Assembly: GCA_000745135.1 (NCBI GenBank)
Contig: JQNH01000001.1
Coordinates: forward strand, 124,001 to 188,000
Source: Rhizobiales bacterium YIM 77505
GTDB taxonomy: Bacteria > Pseudomonadota > Alphaproteobacteria > Rhizobiales > Beijerinckiaceae
Length of the DNA: 64,000 nt
Direction of reading: 5' to 3'
Under the pieces are notes generated by a model that did no database searches, was not told where the DNA came from, and saw only the letters and a program-made list of their open reading frames with translations. Numbering within the stretch: position 1 is the first letter of the stretch; each line of letters starts with the position of its first letter. The translations under genes were made by a program, and so were the position numbers. This document shows positions 47,074 to 54,944 of the stretch, piece after piece.

Positions 47074-48387
47074 ATGGACTTGGATCGTCGCTCACTTCTC
47101 AAAGGCGGAGTTGCGCTTGGCGCTGCCGGCGCAACCCTCTTCGATTTTGCGAGAGCTTGGGCGCAGACCGCACCTTGGAAGCCGGAGCCCAATGCGCAGC
47201 TCTCCATGCTGCGATGGAAATATTTCGTTCAATCCGAGGACGACGCGTTCGTGGCGCTCATCAATGCCTTTACCCAGGCGACGGGCGTCAAGGTCGACAT
47301 CACCCGCGAATCCTACGAGGACGTTCAGCCGAAGGCGTCCGTCGCCGCCAATACCGGCACCGGCCCGGACCTGTTCTGGGGCCTCTACTCGCTGCCCCAT
47401 CTCTTCCCGCAGAAGTGCGTCGACATGACGGACGTCGCCAACTATCTCGGGCAGAAATATGGGGGATGGGTCGAGAGCGCCCAGAAATACGGAAAGGTCT
47501 CAGGGGGCGACAAGTGGATCGCGATCCCGGTCTGCTACTCGGGCGCGCTGATGAACTACCGGATCGCCGCCTCGAAGAAGGCGGGCTTCTCGGAATTCCC
47601 GAAAACCACGGACGCCTTCCTTGAATACGCCAAGGCGATGAAGGCGAACGGCACGCCCGGCGGCTTCGCGCTTGGCCATGCGTCCGGCGACGGCAACACC
47701 TGGGTTCACTGGTGCCTGTGGTCCTTCGGCGGCAACGTCGTCGACGCCAACGACAAGGTGATCATCAACTCGCCCGAGACCGAGAAGGCGCTGCTCTACG
47801 CCAAGCAGCTCTACGAATACATGATTCCGGGCGTCGCCTCCTGGAACGATGCCTTCAACAACAAGGCCTTCCTCGCCAACGAGATCCATTGGACCAACAA
47901 CGGCATCTCCATCTACGTCGCGGCCAGCAATGACCCGACGAAGAAGGAAATCGCCGAGGACATGAACCACGCCTATTTCCCGGTGGGCCCGATCGGAAGG
48001 CCGACCGAGCTTCACCTCATGTATCCGATCCTGGCGATGAACTACACCAAGTATCCGCAGGCCTGTAAGGCGCTCATCGCCTTCATGCTCGAGGCTGACC
48101 AGTTCAACAAGTGGATCAGCGCGGCGCGGGGCTATCTCACCCACTGCCTCAATGCGTACGACGCCAATCCGGTCTGGACGGAAGATCCGAAGCGCACGCC
48201 CTATCGCGATGTGGCCAAGAGAAGCCTCACCGCAGGCGGCCTCGGTTCCGTCGGCGAGAAGGCGGCGACAGCCATCGCGGACTTCGTGGTGCTCGACATG
48301 TTCGCGAATGTCTGCACCGGCCGCGAGGATGCGAAGAGTGCCATGAAGATGGCGGAGCGCCAGCTCCAGCGGATCTACCGGGCTTAA
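47074..48387 (+). CDS. Tat-exported extracellular solute-binding protein of a sugar ABC importer
   Basis: Family 1 (CUT1) solute-binding protein of 437 residues. The signal peptide MDLDRRSLLKGGVALGAAGATLFDFARAWAQ has the twin-arginine RR at 5-6 followed by SLLKG, so export in folded form by Tat is likely. The mature part has the binding-protein pattern GTGPDLFWGLYSLPHLFP, SGALMNYRIAASKKAGFSEFP and a long C-terminal lobe. AGGAACACGCCC precedes the start, 69 bp after the ATPase gene. The sugar or sugar acid bound is unknown. Confidence 0.9.
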   Translation: MDLDRRSLLKGGVALGAAGATLFDFARAWAQTAPWKPEPNAQLSMLRWKYFVQSEDDAFVALINAFTQATGVKVDITRESYEDVQPKASVAANTGTGPDLFWGLYSLPHLFPQKCVDMTDVANYLGQKYGGWVESAQKYGKVSGGDKWIAIPVCYSGALMNYRIAASKKAGFSEFPKTTDAFLEYAKAMKANGTPGGFALGHASGDGNTWVHWCLWSFGGNVVDANDKVIINSPETEKALLYAKQLYEYMIPGVASWNDAFNNKAFLANEIHWTNNGISIYVAASNDPTKKEIAEDMNHAYFPVGPIGRPTELHLMYPILAMNYTKYPQACKALIAFMLEADQFNKWISAARGYLTHCLNAYDANPVWTEDPKRTPYRDVAKRSLTAGGLGSVGEKAATAIADFVVLDMFANVCTGREDAKSAMKMAERQLQRIYRA

Positions 48388-48453
48388 GGCCTACGGCTCT
48401 CTGCCAGGGAATCGGCTGCACGCTCCCGTGCGTGCAGCCCTTCGAGAGGCGTC

Positions 48454-49413
48454 ATGAGCGACATCACGGCGGGCACGCTGCGGGTGCAGAGTTCGGTTCG
48501 CGAGGTCTCATTCTGGGATCGGCTGCGCACAAACCGGGAATGGCTCGGCTTCTGGTTCATGCTACCGGCCGCCGGCTTCCTCCTCCTGTTCCTGGCCTAC
48601 CCCCTCGGTCTCGGCATCTGGATGAGCTTCACTGACGCCCGGATCGGACGCAGCGGCAGCTTCATCGGCCTTGAGAACTATGAATGGCTCCTCGACGACC
48701 GCAGCTTCGTCAACGCGACCCTCTTCACCATCACCTACACGGTCGTAGCGAGCGTCTTCAAATTCGCCATCGGGCTGTATCTCGCGATCCTCCTCAACCG
48801 CTACATCCCTTTCCGGGCGATCGTGCGGGCGGTGATCCTGATCCCCTTCATCGTGCCGACGGTGCTCTCGGCCATCGCCTTCTGGTGGATCTTCGACCCG
48901 CAGTTCTCGATCATCTCCTGGTCGTTGCGGAAGCTCGGCCTGATGACCGGCAATATCGACTTCCTCGGCGTGCCCCTCCATGCGCAGGCGAGCGTGATCT
49001 TCGCCAATATCTGGCGCGGCGTGCCCTTCATCGCCATCACCTTGCTCGCCGGCCTGCAGACGGTGCCCCCCTCCCTCTATGAGGCCGCCACCCTCGATGG
49101 GGCGTCGCCATGGCAGATGTTCCGCCACATCACCTATCCGCTGCTGACGCCGATCATTGCAGTGGTGATGACCTTCTCGGTCCTGTTCACCTTCACCGAC
49201 TTCCAGCTCATCTGGGCGCTGACGCGGGGCGGTCCGGTCAATGCCACCCATCTCATGGCGACCCTGTCCTACCAGCGCGGGATCCTCGGCGGGCGGCTCG
49301 GGGAGGGGGCGGCGATCGCCACCGCCATGGTGCCGTTTCTCCTCGCCGCCATCATGATCTCATGGTTCGGCCTCCAGCGCCGGAAATGGCAGCACGGAGG
49401 GCGCGATGACTAA
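48454..49413 (+). CDS. sugar ABC transporter permease, MalF/UgpA type
   Basis: Inner-membrane permease of 319 residues with about six transmembrane helices. The first is WFMLPAAGFLLLFLAYPLGLGIWMSF and the EAA loop reads SLYEAATLDGASPWQMFRHITYPLLTP. It is the first of two different permeases of the CUT1 importer. Its end overlaps the next gene by eight bases, so the two are translated together. Confidence 0.93.
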   Translation: MSDITAGTLRVQSSVREVSFWDRLRTNREWLGFWFMLPAAGFLLLFLAYPLGLGIWMSFTDARIGRSGSFIGLENYEWLLDDRSFVNATLFTITYTVVASVFKFAIGLYLAILLNRYIPFRAIVRAVILIPFIVPTVLSAIAFWWIFDPQFSIISWSLRKLGLMTGNIDFLGVPLHAQASVIFANIWRGVPFIAITLLAGLQTVPPSLYEAATLDGASPWQMFRHITYPLLTPIIAVVMTFSVLFTFTDFQLIWALTRGGPVNATHLMATLSYQRGILGGRLGEGAAIATAMVPFLLAAIMISWFGLQRRKWQHGGRDD

Positions 49414-50365
49414 GGCCGCCGCCATCGCCGATCGCGGGGCTGAGGCCGGCACGGATGTCGCTCAGGCGCTGATCGCACCTGCGAAGCAGACGGTCGCCAT
49501 GGAAGATCACGTCGAGGGGATGGCTTATCTCGACACGCTGCCGAAGCGCGTTGTGACGACCTACATTCCCCTTGCGCTCATCATGATCGTGCTTCTGTTC
49601 CCGTTCTACTGGATGGTGCTGACAGCCATCAAACCGGACGAGCAGCTCCTCGACCTCGATCGCTACAACCCGTTCTTCGTCACCGCGCCCACCTTCAAAC
49701 ACATCTACAAGCTGTTGTTCGAGACGGCCTATCCCCGCTGGCTCTGGAACACGATGTTCATCTCCGTCGCGGCGACCGCATTGTCGCTCTTCGCGAGCGT
49801 GCTCGCCGCCTATGCGATCACGCGCATCCGCTATCGGGGCGCAAGCTATGTGGGAGCGGCGATCTTCCTCGCCTATCTCGTGCCGCCCTCGATCCTGTTC
49901 ATTCCGCTCTCGACGGTGATCCACCAATACGGGCTGTTCGACTCCGTCTTTGCGCTCATCCTGGTCTACCCCACTATCCTGATCCCCTTCTCCACATGGC
50001 TCTTGATGGGATACTTCAAGAGCATTCCCTATGAGCTCGAGGAGTGTGCGCTCATCGACGGCGCGAGCCGCTGGCAGATCATGACCAAGATCATCCTGCC
50101 GCTCGCCGTTCCCGGCCTGATCTCGGCGTCGATCTTCGCTCTGACCTTGTGCTGGAACGAGTTCATCTATGCGCTCACTTTTATCTCCTCGACCACCAAC
50201 AAGACCGTGCCGGTCGCGATCGTGAACGAGTTCGTCGACGGCGACATCTATCGTTGGGGCTCGCTGATGGCCGGCGCCCTCGTCGGCTCCCTCCCGCTCG
50301 TGGTGCTCTATTCCTTCTTCGTCGAGCATTACGTTGCGGCGATGACCGGCGCGGTGAAGGAGTGA
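49406..50365 (+). CDS. sugar ABC transporter permease, MalG/UgpE type
   Basis: Second permease, 319 residues. A cytoplasmic N-terminus of about 50 residues precedes the first transmembrane helix (VVTTYIPLALIMIVLLFPFYWMVL). The EAA loop reads YELEECALIDGASRWQIMTKIILPLAVPG. The N-terminal extension is longer than in MalG proteins. It completes the importer; the dehydrogenase at 50528 follows after 162 bp. Confidence 0.93.
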   Translation: MTKAAAIADRGAEAGTDVAQALIAPAKQTVAMEDHVEGMAYLDTLPKRVVTTYIPLALIMIVLLFPFYWMVLTAIKPDEQLLDLDRYNPFFVTAPTFKHIYKLLFETAYPRWLWNTMFISVAATALSLFASVLAAYAITRIRYRGASYVGAAIFLAYLVPPSILFIPLSTVIHQYGLFDSVFALILVYPTILIPFSTWLLMGYFKSIPYELEECALIDGASRWQIMTKIILPLAVPGLISASIFALTLCWNEFIYALTFISSTTNKTVPVAIVNEFVDGDIYRWGSLMAGALVGSLPLVVLYSFFVEHYVAAMTGAVKE

Positions 50366-50527
50366 GGCGCCTTTCGATTGGCAAGATCCCGCGCCACGCA
50401 TGGCCTCGGCGCAGTTCAAGGCGGTGCAGGTTCTCAGCCCCTGTGCTTTAGGCTGCCGGTGGAATCCAAGATTGTCGCGGCCCTCATCCAGGCGATCAGG
50501 CGACGTGTTGCTGACAAGGGAAACGAA

Positions 50528-51442
50528 ATGACATCGAAGGCGGAACGCATCGGCTTCATCGGGCTCGGCTATATGGGCCACGGAATGGCCAAGAACATCG
50601 TCGAGAAGGGCTATCCCCTCACCGTGATGGGCCATCGCAACCGGACGCCCGTGGATGACCTGCTCGCACGGGGCGCCAAGGAAGCGAGGACGCCGCGCGA
50701 GGTCGCTCAGGCGTCGACGATCGTGTTCCTGTGCGTGACGGGATCGCAGGAGGTGGAATCCCTCGTGCGCCGCCCCGACGGGCTCAGGGCCGGCGCGCGG
50801 CCGGGGACGATCATCGTCGACACCTCGACCTCGGACCCGACCTCGACCTTGGCCCTCGCCGACGAACTCGCGGCAGCGGGCGTGACCTTCGTCGATGCGC
50901 CGCTCGCGCGCACGCCGAAGGAGGCCTGGGAAGGCACGCTCGACACGATGGTTGGCTGCGACGACGAGACCTTCGCGCGTCTCAAACCCGTGATCGAGAC
51001 CTGGGCAGGCCGCATCACCCACATCGGCAAGGTCGGCGACGGCCACAAGATGAAGCTGATCAACAACTTTATCGCCATGAGCTATGCCGCGACCTACGCC
51101 GAGGCACTGGCGCTCGGGCAGAAGGTCGGCATCGAGCCGAACCGGATCGACAGCGTGATCCGCGGCGGGCGCATGTCGTGCGGCTTCTACGAGACCTTCA
51201 TGACATACGTGCTCGCGCGCGACCGCGACGCCCACAAGTTCACGCTTCGCAACGCCTACAAGGACATGCGCTATCTCGAGGCGCTCGCCGACTCCGTCGG
51301 CCTGTCGAACCCGATGGGCAACGCGACCAAGAACGCCTTTGCGACCGCCGTGAACACCGGACGCGGCGATGATTACGTGCCGATGCTTTCGGACATCGTC
51401 GCGGAGCTCAACGGCACGTCGCTCGCGCCGCCGGACCGGTGA
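50528..51442 (+). CDS. NAD-dependent beta-hydroxyacid dehydrogenase (HIBADH/tartronate semialdehyde reductase family)
   Basis: From ATG 50528 the 304 residues begin MTSKAERIGFIGLGYMGHGMAKNI, with the GLGYMG cofactor motif. The substrate motif DAPLARTPKEAWEGTL corresponds to the DAPVSGG box but lacks its exact residues. The catalytic lysine is in GHKMKLINNF. The family oxidises 3-hydroxyisobutyrate or 6-phosphogluconate or reduces tartronate semialdehyde. Position after the sugar importer suggests a role in the same catabolic route. Upstream in-frame starts would add residues foreign to the family. Confidence 0.88.
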   Translation: MTSKAERIGFIGLGYMGHGMAKNIVEKGYPLTVMGHRNRTPVDDLLARGAKEARTPREVAQASTIVFLCVTGSQEVESLVRRPDGLRAGARPGTIIVDTSTSDPTSTLALADELAAAGVTFVDAPLARTPKEAWEGTLDTMVGCDDETFARLKPVIETWAGRITHIGKVGDGHKMKLINNFIAMSYAATYAEALALGQKVGIEPNRIDSVIRGGRMSCGFYETFMTYVLARDRDAHKFTLRNAYKDMRYLEALADSVGLSNPMGNATKNAFATAVNTGRGDDYVPMLSDIVAELNGTSLAPPDR

Positions 51443-51494
51443 TTCCGAGCCGCCCCCCGCGATGGCGGTTGGGCGAGGCTCCGGGGCAAAGCCC

Positions 51495-51977
51495 TTAGCG
51501 GCCGGTGGCGAGGGAGTTGCGTTGGGTGGCTTGGCCGCCGATGTCGTCGAAGTGCTTCTTCGAGTCCCCCAGCAGGATCGAGGGCTGGCAGCTCGGGGTG
51601 CAGGAATAGGATTCGCGCTCCAGGCCGCGCTGGACGGTGACAAGCGTTTCCGTCGGCGCCTGGACGCTGATGAGCGACTCGGCGATGAGCCCGCCTGCAC
51701 CATCGAGCGCGATCAGGTTCGTCACGCCGTAGCTCTTGCCGGTCACGACCATGACGCCGTTCTTCTGCACGGTGACGTCGGCGATGATGGGGTTGCCGAC
51801 GATCACCGTCTGCGTGCGCTCGGGCAGCCGCACGACCTTGGCGTGGTCGATCATGACCGTGACGGTGTCCCGCGGCCCGTTCGGCGCTGCGGCAGCCGCC
51901 CGGCCGAGGATGAAGAGGGCAAGCGCGGCCCCGCAGAGACCGGCGAGCGGACGAAGGCTGAAGCGACGGGCGCTCAT
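51495..51977 (-). CDS. pilus assembly protein with secretin N-terminal domain only
   Basis: From ATG 51977 the 160 residues start with a signal peptide (MSARRFSLRPLAGLCGAALALFILGRAAAA). A domain resembling the N-terminal part of CpaC/RhcC secretins follows (VTVMIDHAKVVRLPERTQTVIVGNPIIADVTVQKNGVMVVTGKSYGVTNLIALD; compare IVDLPRDAKEVFVANPKVANAVV in the CpaC at 54941). The C-terminus has a CTPSC pair and no secretin pore domain. It is divergent from the pilin genes, so it is probably an accessory of the Tad pilus. Confidence 0.8.
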   Translation of the reverse strand: MSARRFSLRPLAGLCGAALALFILGRAAAAAPNGPRDTVTVMIDHAKVVRLPERTQTVIVGNPIIADVTVQKNGVMVVTGKSYGVTNLIALDGAGGLIAESLISVQAPTETLVTVQRGLERESYSCTPSCQPSILLGDSKKHFDDIGGQATQRNSLATGR

Positions 51978-52412
51978 CAAGCTGACCTGAAGCATCCAAA
52001 GGAGGCGATGGCCGCCATCTCAGCCGATCTTGGTGAAGGATCCTTTAACGGGGCTGCGGAGTGAAGGACATCATGCTGGTTCTTCTTGAGAACGGCGCGT
52101 GCGTTGGCACGGTTCGGGCACCGGCTTGGAGCAAGAAGACAAAGGCTATGTCGTTGAGCGCAGCGTTCCAGGGCCCGTCAACTGCGATATACATCGTATT
52201 TTCAAGAGCGCTGTCCGAATAATTATGAGAGATGTCATGAGTTGCCAGGCCAAATCTCGTTAACCATCTGATGTATTCAGGCTGATATCGACTTTGCGCG
52301 TGACCATCTTAACTCTGTCGCAAGGCGCCTGGCTCTAAGGTGGCACCGGTTCCGATCGGCTGGTGGTCACGGTCGACGGACGGCAGTGAAGCAACCAGGC
52401 AAGGAGCTTTCC
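51978..52412. other. 435-bp gap upstream of the pilin genes
   Basis: No convincing gene is seen; a 49-codon frame at 52073 has no support. The base composition is clearly richer in A/T than the surroundings, as expected for a strong promoter region. TTAACCAT at 52260 matches the conserved half of a CtrA site. The pilin promoter probably lies between it and 52400. Confidence 0.5.
52260..52267 (+). promoter_or_regulatory. possible CtrA half-site (TTAACCAT) upstream of pilin
   Basis: TTAACCAT is the half-site known for CtrA in Alphaproteobacteria, where pilA is a classic target. The second half, expected seven bases on, is not TTAA here. It lies 146 bp before the first pilin start. The same octamer occurs upstream of cpaB. 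Confidence 0.4.
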
Positions 52413-52577
52413 ATGAAGACCCTCTTCAACCGTTTCGTGAAGGACGAGTCCGGCGCCACCGCCATCGAGTATGGGCTGATCGCGGCGCTGATCGCGGTGG
52501 CGGCTATCACCGCCATGACGACTCTTGGCACTAAACTCGGCACCACCTTCACTGCCGTTTCGGACAAGTTGAAGTAA
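52413..52577 (+). CDS. Flp-type pilin, first copy
   Basis: Prepilin of 54 residues from ATG 52413 with AAGGAG seven bases upstream. A short charged leader (MKTLFNRFVKDESG) is followed by the Flp cleavage motif G/ATAIEYGLIAALIAVAAI, with the glutamate five residues after the cleavage glycine, a single hydrophobic helix and a short C-terminus (TLGTKLGTTFTAVSDKLK). The prepilin peptidase at 53212 should process it. It is almost identical in design to the next pilin, so the pair is a tandem duplication. Confidence 0.93.
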   Translation: MKTLFNRFVKDESGATAIEYGLIAALIAVAAITAMTTLGTKLGTTFTAVSDKLK

Positions 52578-52600
52578 AGCTTTCTTGGAGTGTTCCCTGA

Positions 52601-52640
52601 TCAGGATCGTGCCGCGTGGCTTGGCGAAGCACGATCCTGA
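52601..52640. repeat. 12-bp-stem hairpin between two pilin genes
   Basis: TCAGGATCGTGC (52601-52612) and the exact complement GCACGATCCTGA (52629-52640) enclose a 16-base loop; weaker pairing continues outward (GTTCCC against GGGACA). It sits 23 bases after the first pilin stop and 33 bases before the second pilin start. There is no U tract, so mRNA protection or processing is more likely than full termination. Confidence 0.8.
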
Positions 52641-52673
52641 CTGGGACATTCATCATAGCTCAGGAGTCCAACG

Positions 52674-52835
52674 ATGTCGCTCATCAATCGCTTCGTTAAG
52701 GATGAGTCGGGCGCGACGGCCATCGAGTACGGTCTTATCGCAGCCCTGATTGCTGTCGCAGCCATTGCTGCCATGACCACACTTGGCGAAAAGCTTGGCA
52801 CCACCTTCAAGGCAGTTTCAGATAAGCTGCAGTAG
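52674..52835 (+). CDS. Flp-type pilin, second copy
   Basis: Prepilin of 53 residues, MSLINRFVKDESG then ATAIEYGLIAALIAVAAIAAM and TLGEKLGTTFKAVSDKLQ. It matches the first copy over nearly its whole length with different silent codons, so the duplication is not very recent. CAGGAG precedes the ATG. It is the second of three pilin genes ahead of cpaA. Confidence 0.93.
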   Translation: MSLINRFVKDESGATAIEYGLIAALIAVAAIAAMTTLGEKLGTTFKAVSDKLQ

Positions 52836-52984
52836 GCGAGTGGTGTATATCGGCTTGCGGTCGCAGCTAAGCGCAGTGGCCGTGAGCTCGCATATCACGG
52901 GGTACCACTCTCAACTGCCTTGCACGCAATCGTTCTTTGCTCTGCGCCTGACAGAATTGGGCTCAGGCTGCCGATGAGGTCCAG

Positions 52985-53152
52985 ATGGACGCGCTGGTCG
53001 CTAGGTTTTTTTACAATCGCAGCGGCGCGACGTCGATCGAGTACGCCATGATCGCGCTGATTTTGGGTGTGGGTATCATTGCCGGTGTGACAGACCTGCG
53101 CACTGCCCTTTCTGCGCTCTACGACCGGATTGTTGGCGCTTACCCGCAGTAG
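52985..53152 (+). CDS. divergent Flp-type minor pilin, third copy
   Basis: A 55-residue protein, MDALVARFFYNRSG then ATSIEYAMIALILGVGIIAGV and a C-terminus (TDLRTALSALYDRIVGAYPQ) unlike the first two. The cleavage site G/ATSIEYAM and the glutamate at +5 are kept. It lacks the GLIAALIAVAAI helix of the other copies and begins after a weak GAGGTCC. It may be a minor or tip pilin. It ends 59 bp before cpaA. The 149 bp before it hold a GAGTGGT/ACCACTC inverted repeat (52838-52910). Confidence 0.85.
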   Translation: MDALVARFFYNRSGATSIEYAMIALILGVGIIAGVTDLRTALSALYDRIVGAYPQ

Positions 53153-53211
53153 TCGGGCCTGAGGCCGAGATCAGGGAAAGACTTGCGACGGTGTGAGCCA
53201 GAGATAGTGAC

Positions 53212-53718
53212 ATGTCTGACCTCGCCCTGCTCGTCGCCTTCCCTGCGCTCATGGCCTTCGCGGCCGCGAGCGATCTTCTAACGATGACAATTCCCAACAG
53301 GCTGTCGCTTGCGCTGGTCGCGGCCTTTGGAGTTTTCGTGCTTGTCGTGGGGCTGTCGTGGCATGACGTCGCCATGCACCTTGCCGCTGGTACGCTTGTG
53401 CTGACGATCTCCTTTGCGATGTTCGCGCTCGGCTGGATCGGCGGCGGCGATGCCAAGCTTGCAGCCGCGACCGCACTCTGGCTCGGCTTCGGTTCGCTGA
53501 TGGATTATTTGCTGATCGCCTCGGTTCTCGGCGGCGCTCTCACCCTGGCGCTGCTCTTCATGCGCAAGCTGCCGCTGCCCGCCTTCGCGCTCGGCTGGGA
53601 TTGGGTCGTGCGCCTTCACCACCCGAAGACGGGCATTCCTTATGGCATCGCTCTCGCGGCGGCCGGCCTCATCGTCTACCCGAAAAGCTCCATCTGGATG
53701 GCGGCCTTCGGAGCGTAA
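53212..53718 (+). CDS. cpaA: prepilin peptidase CpaA (TadV)
   Basis: Inner-membrane aspartyl protease of 168 residues that cleaves the leader of Flp pilins. The two catalytic aspartates lie in AASDLLTMTIPN and in the GGGDAK motif (WIGGGDAKLAAATALWLG). About five transmembrane helices are visible. It lacks the N-methylating domain of PilD, as usual for TadV. It follows the pilin genes on the same strand. Confidence 0.93.
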   Translation: MSDLALLVAFPALMAFAAASDLLTMTIPNRLSLALVAAFGVFVLVVGLSWHDVAMHLAAGTLVLTISFAMFALGWIGGGDAKLAAATALWLGFGSLMDYLLIASVLGGALTLALLFMRKLPLPAFALGWDWVVRLHHPKTGIPYGIALAAAGLIVYPKSSIWMAAFGA

Positions 53719-53760
53719 ACGGCGCACCCTGTCGGGGTTGCGGCTCTGCCCCCGTTCCGT

Positions 53761-53952
53761 GTCATGGCCGGGATTGCTCCGACCATCCAGCCTTCCAGCG
53801 CCGCACGCCCTCTCTCGTCATGGCCGGGCTTGACCCGGCCATCCAGACCCAGGGCCGGATGCATGCTCGTCCCGGGGATTTGGATCACCGGGTCAAGCCC
53901 GGTGATGACAAGCGCAGGAGCAAGCGACAAGGGATGTTGGTCACCGGGTGAA
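53761..53952. repeat. cluster of REP-like hairpins
   Basis: Two perfect hairpins: ATGGCCGGG/CCCGGCCAT around CTTGA (53820-53842) and ATCACCGGG/CCCGGTGAT around TCAAG (53884-53906). Their cores CCGGGCTTGACCCGG and CCGGGTCAAGCCCGG are exact complements, so they form an inverted REP pair about 41 bp apart. Degenerate copies lie at about 53764-53784 and 53941-53960. The same core type occurs at 3432-3453. Confidence 0.75.
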
Positions 53953-54064
53953 GCCCTGTGAGACAAGGGGGCCATGGCAATGGTGCTGGATCGCCGGAGC
54001 GAGCCTGTGATGACCCGCGGAAGGGGGCGGTAACCCTTCGTTACCCGCAAACGCACACGACCGA

Positions 54065-54079
54065 TTAACCATAATTTGA
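54065..54079 (+). promoter_or_regulatory. possible CtrA box upstream of cpaB
   Basis: TTAA, seven bases, TTGA: seven of eight bases match the TTAA-N7-TTAA consensus of CtrA. It contains TTAACCAT, also seen before the pilins, and lies about 62 bp ahead of the cpaB start, a usual promoter distance. Confidence 0.45.
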
Positions 54080-54140
54080 CGATTGGCTGCTGGAGTAGCG
54101 GCGTCGAACCGTCCCGTTCGCGTGCCAGGTCCAGCGTCCC

Positions 54141-54944
54141 ATGAAGCCAGCCCGTCTCGTTGTTCTCGGCATCGCCGTCGCTGCCGGCATCGGTGCCATG
54201 CTGATGATGGGCGGGGAGACGCCTCCGCCGCCGCCGCTCCCGGTGGTCGAGGCGGCGCCGAGCATCAAGACGGTCGACGTGCTGGTCGCCGCCGCCGACA
54301 TCCCCATGGGCCAGTCCCTCAAGGCGGCGGATCTGCGCTGGGCCGCCTGGCCCGCCGACAGCGCCGGGAGCGGCGTCATCAAGCGGAGCGAGGCGCCGAA
54401 CGCGCTCGACGAGACGACGGGCTCGATCGCCCGCAGCTCCTTCCTCGGCGGCGAGCCGATCCGGCGCGAGAAGCTCATCAAGGCCGACGGCTCGGGCTTC
54501 ATGTCGGCGATCCTGCCGTCCGGCATGCGCGCCATCGCCATCTCCATCGACACCCGCGGCGCCACCTCCGCCGGAGGCTTCATCCTGCCGAACGACCGGG
54601 TCGACGTGCTGCGCACTTATCGCGACGACGAAGCCTCCCGCTCCGGCGGCGTCGATGTCCACATGGCCGAGACGATCCTCACCAACATCCGCGTCCTCGC
54701 CATCGGCCAGAACGTGCAGGAGCGCAACGGCGAGAAGGTCGTCACGGGCGAGACCGCGACGCTCGAGGTGACGCCGCAGCAGGCCGAGATCCTGGCGCTG
54801 GCGCAGAAGGTGGGGCAGCTGTCGCTGGTCCTGCGCAGCATCGCCGACACCAACGAGCCGCGCGGCCTGCAGCAGGCGGATACGGGCGAGGGCGCGCTGA
54901 CGGTGGTCCGCTACGGCGTCGCCAAGCAGGCGCCCCGTCGATGA
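54141..54944 (+). CDS. cpaB: Flp pilus assembly protein CpaB (RcpC)
   Basis: Periplasmic Tad component of 267 residues that helps secretin assembly. An N-terminal signal-anchor (MKPARLVVLGIAVAAGIGAMLMMG) and a Pro-rich spacer precede a SAF/beta-clip domain (KTVDVLVAAADIPMGQSLKAADLRWAAWP). The RcpC domain (about 95-245) has SIDTRGATSAGGFILPNDRVDVL. First gene of the assembly operon; its stop overlaps the cpaC start in ATGA. Confidence 0.95.
   Translation: MKPARLVVLGIAVAAGIGAMLMMGGETPPPPPLPVVEAAPSIKTVDVLVAAADIPMGQSLKAADLRWAAWPADSAGSGVIKRSEAPNALDETTGSIARSSFLGGEPIRREKLIKADGSGFMSAILPSGMRAIAISIDTRGATSAGGFILPNDRVDVLRTYRDDEASRSGGVDVHMAETILTNIRVLAIGQNVQERNGEKVVTGETATLEVTPQQAEILALAQKVGQLSLVLRSIADTNEPRGLQQADTGEGALTVVRYGVAKQAPRR

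Larger units (their letters stand above)
53719..54140. other. 422-bp gap between cpaA and cpaB with REP hairpins and a likely promoter
   Basis: No gene is seen. Most of the first 240 bp are REP-like hairpins (see 53761-53952). The last 100 bp are richer in A/T and carry TTAACCATAATTTGA at 54065-54079, a near-complete CtrA box, so a separate promoter for cpaBCDEF-tadBC is likely here. Confidence 0.6.

Noticed and set aside
52073-52222. A 49-codon frame upstream of the pilin genes
   Set aside because: No ribosome-binding site or recognisable product; the region is more likely regulatory.
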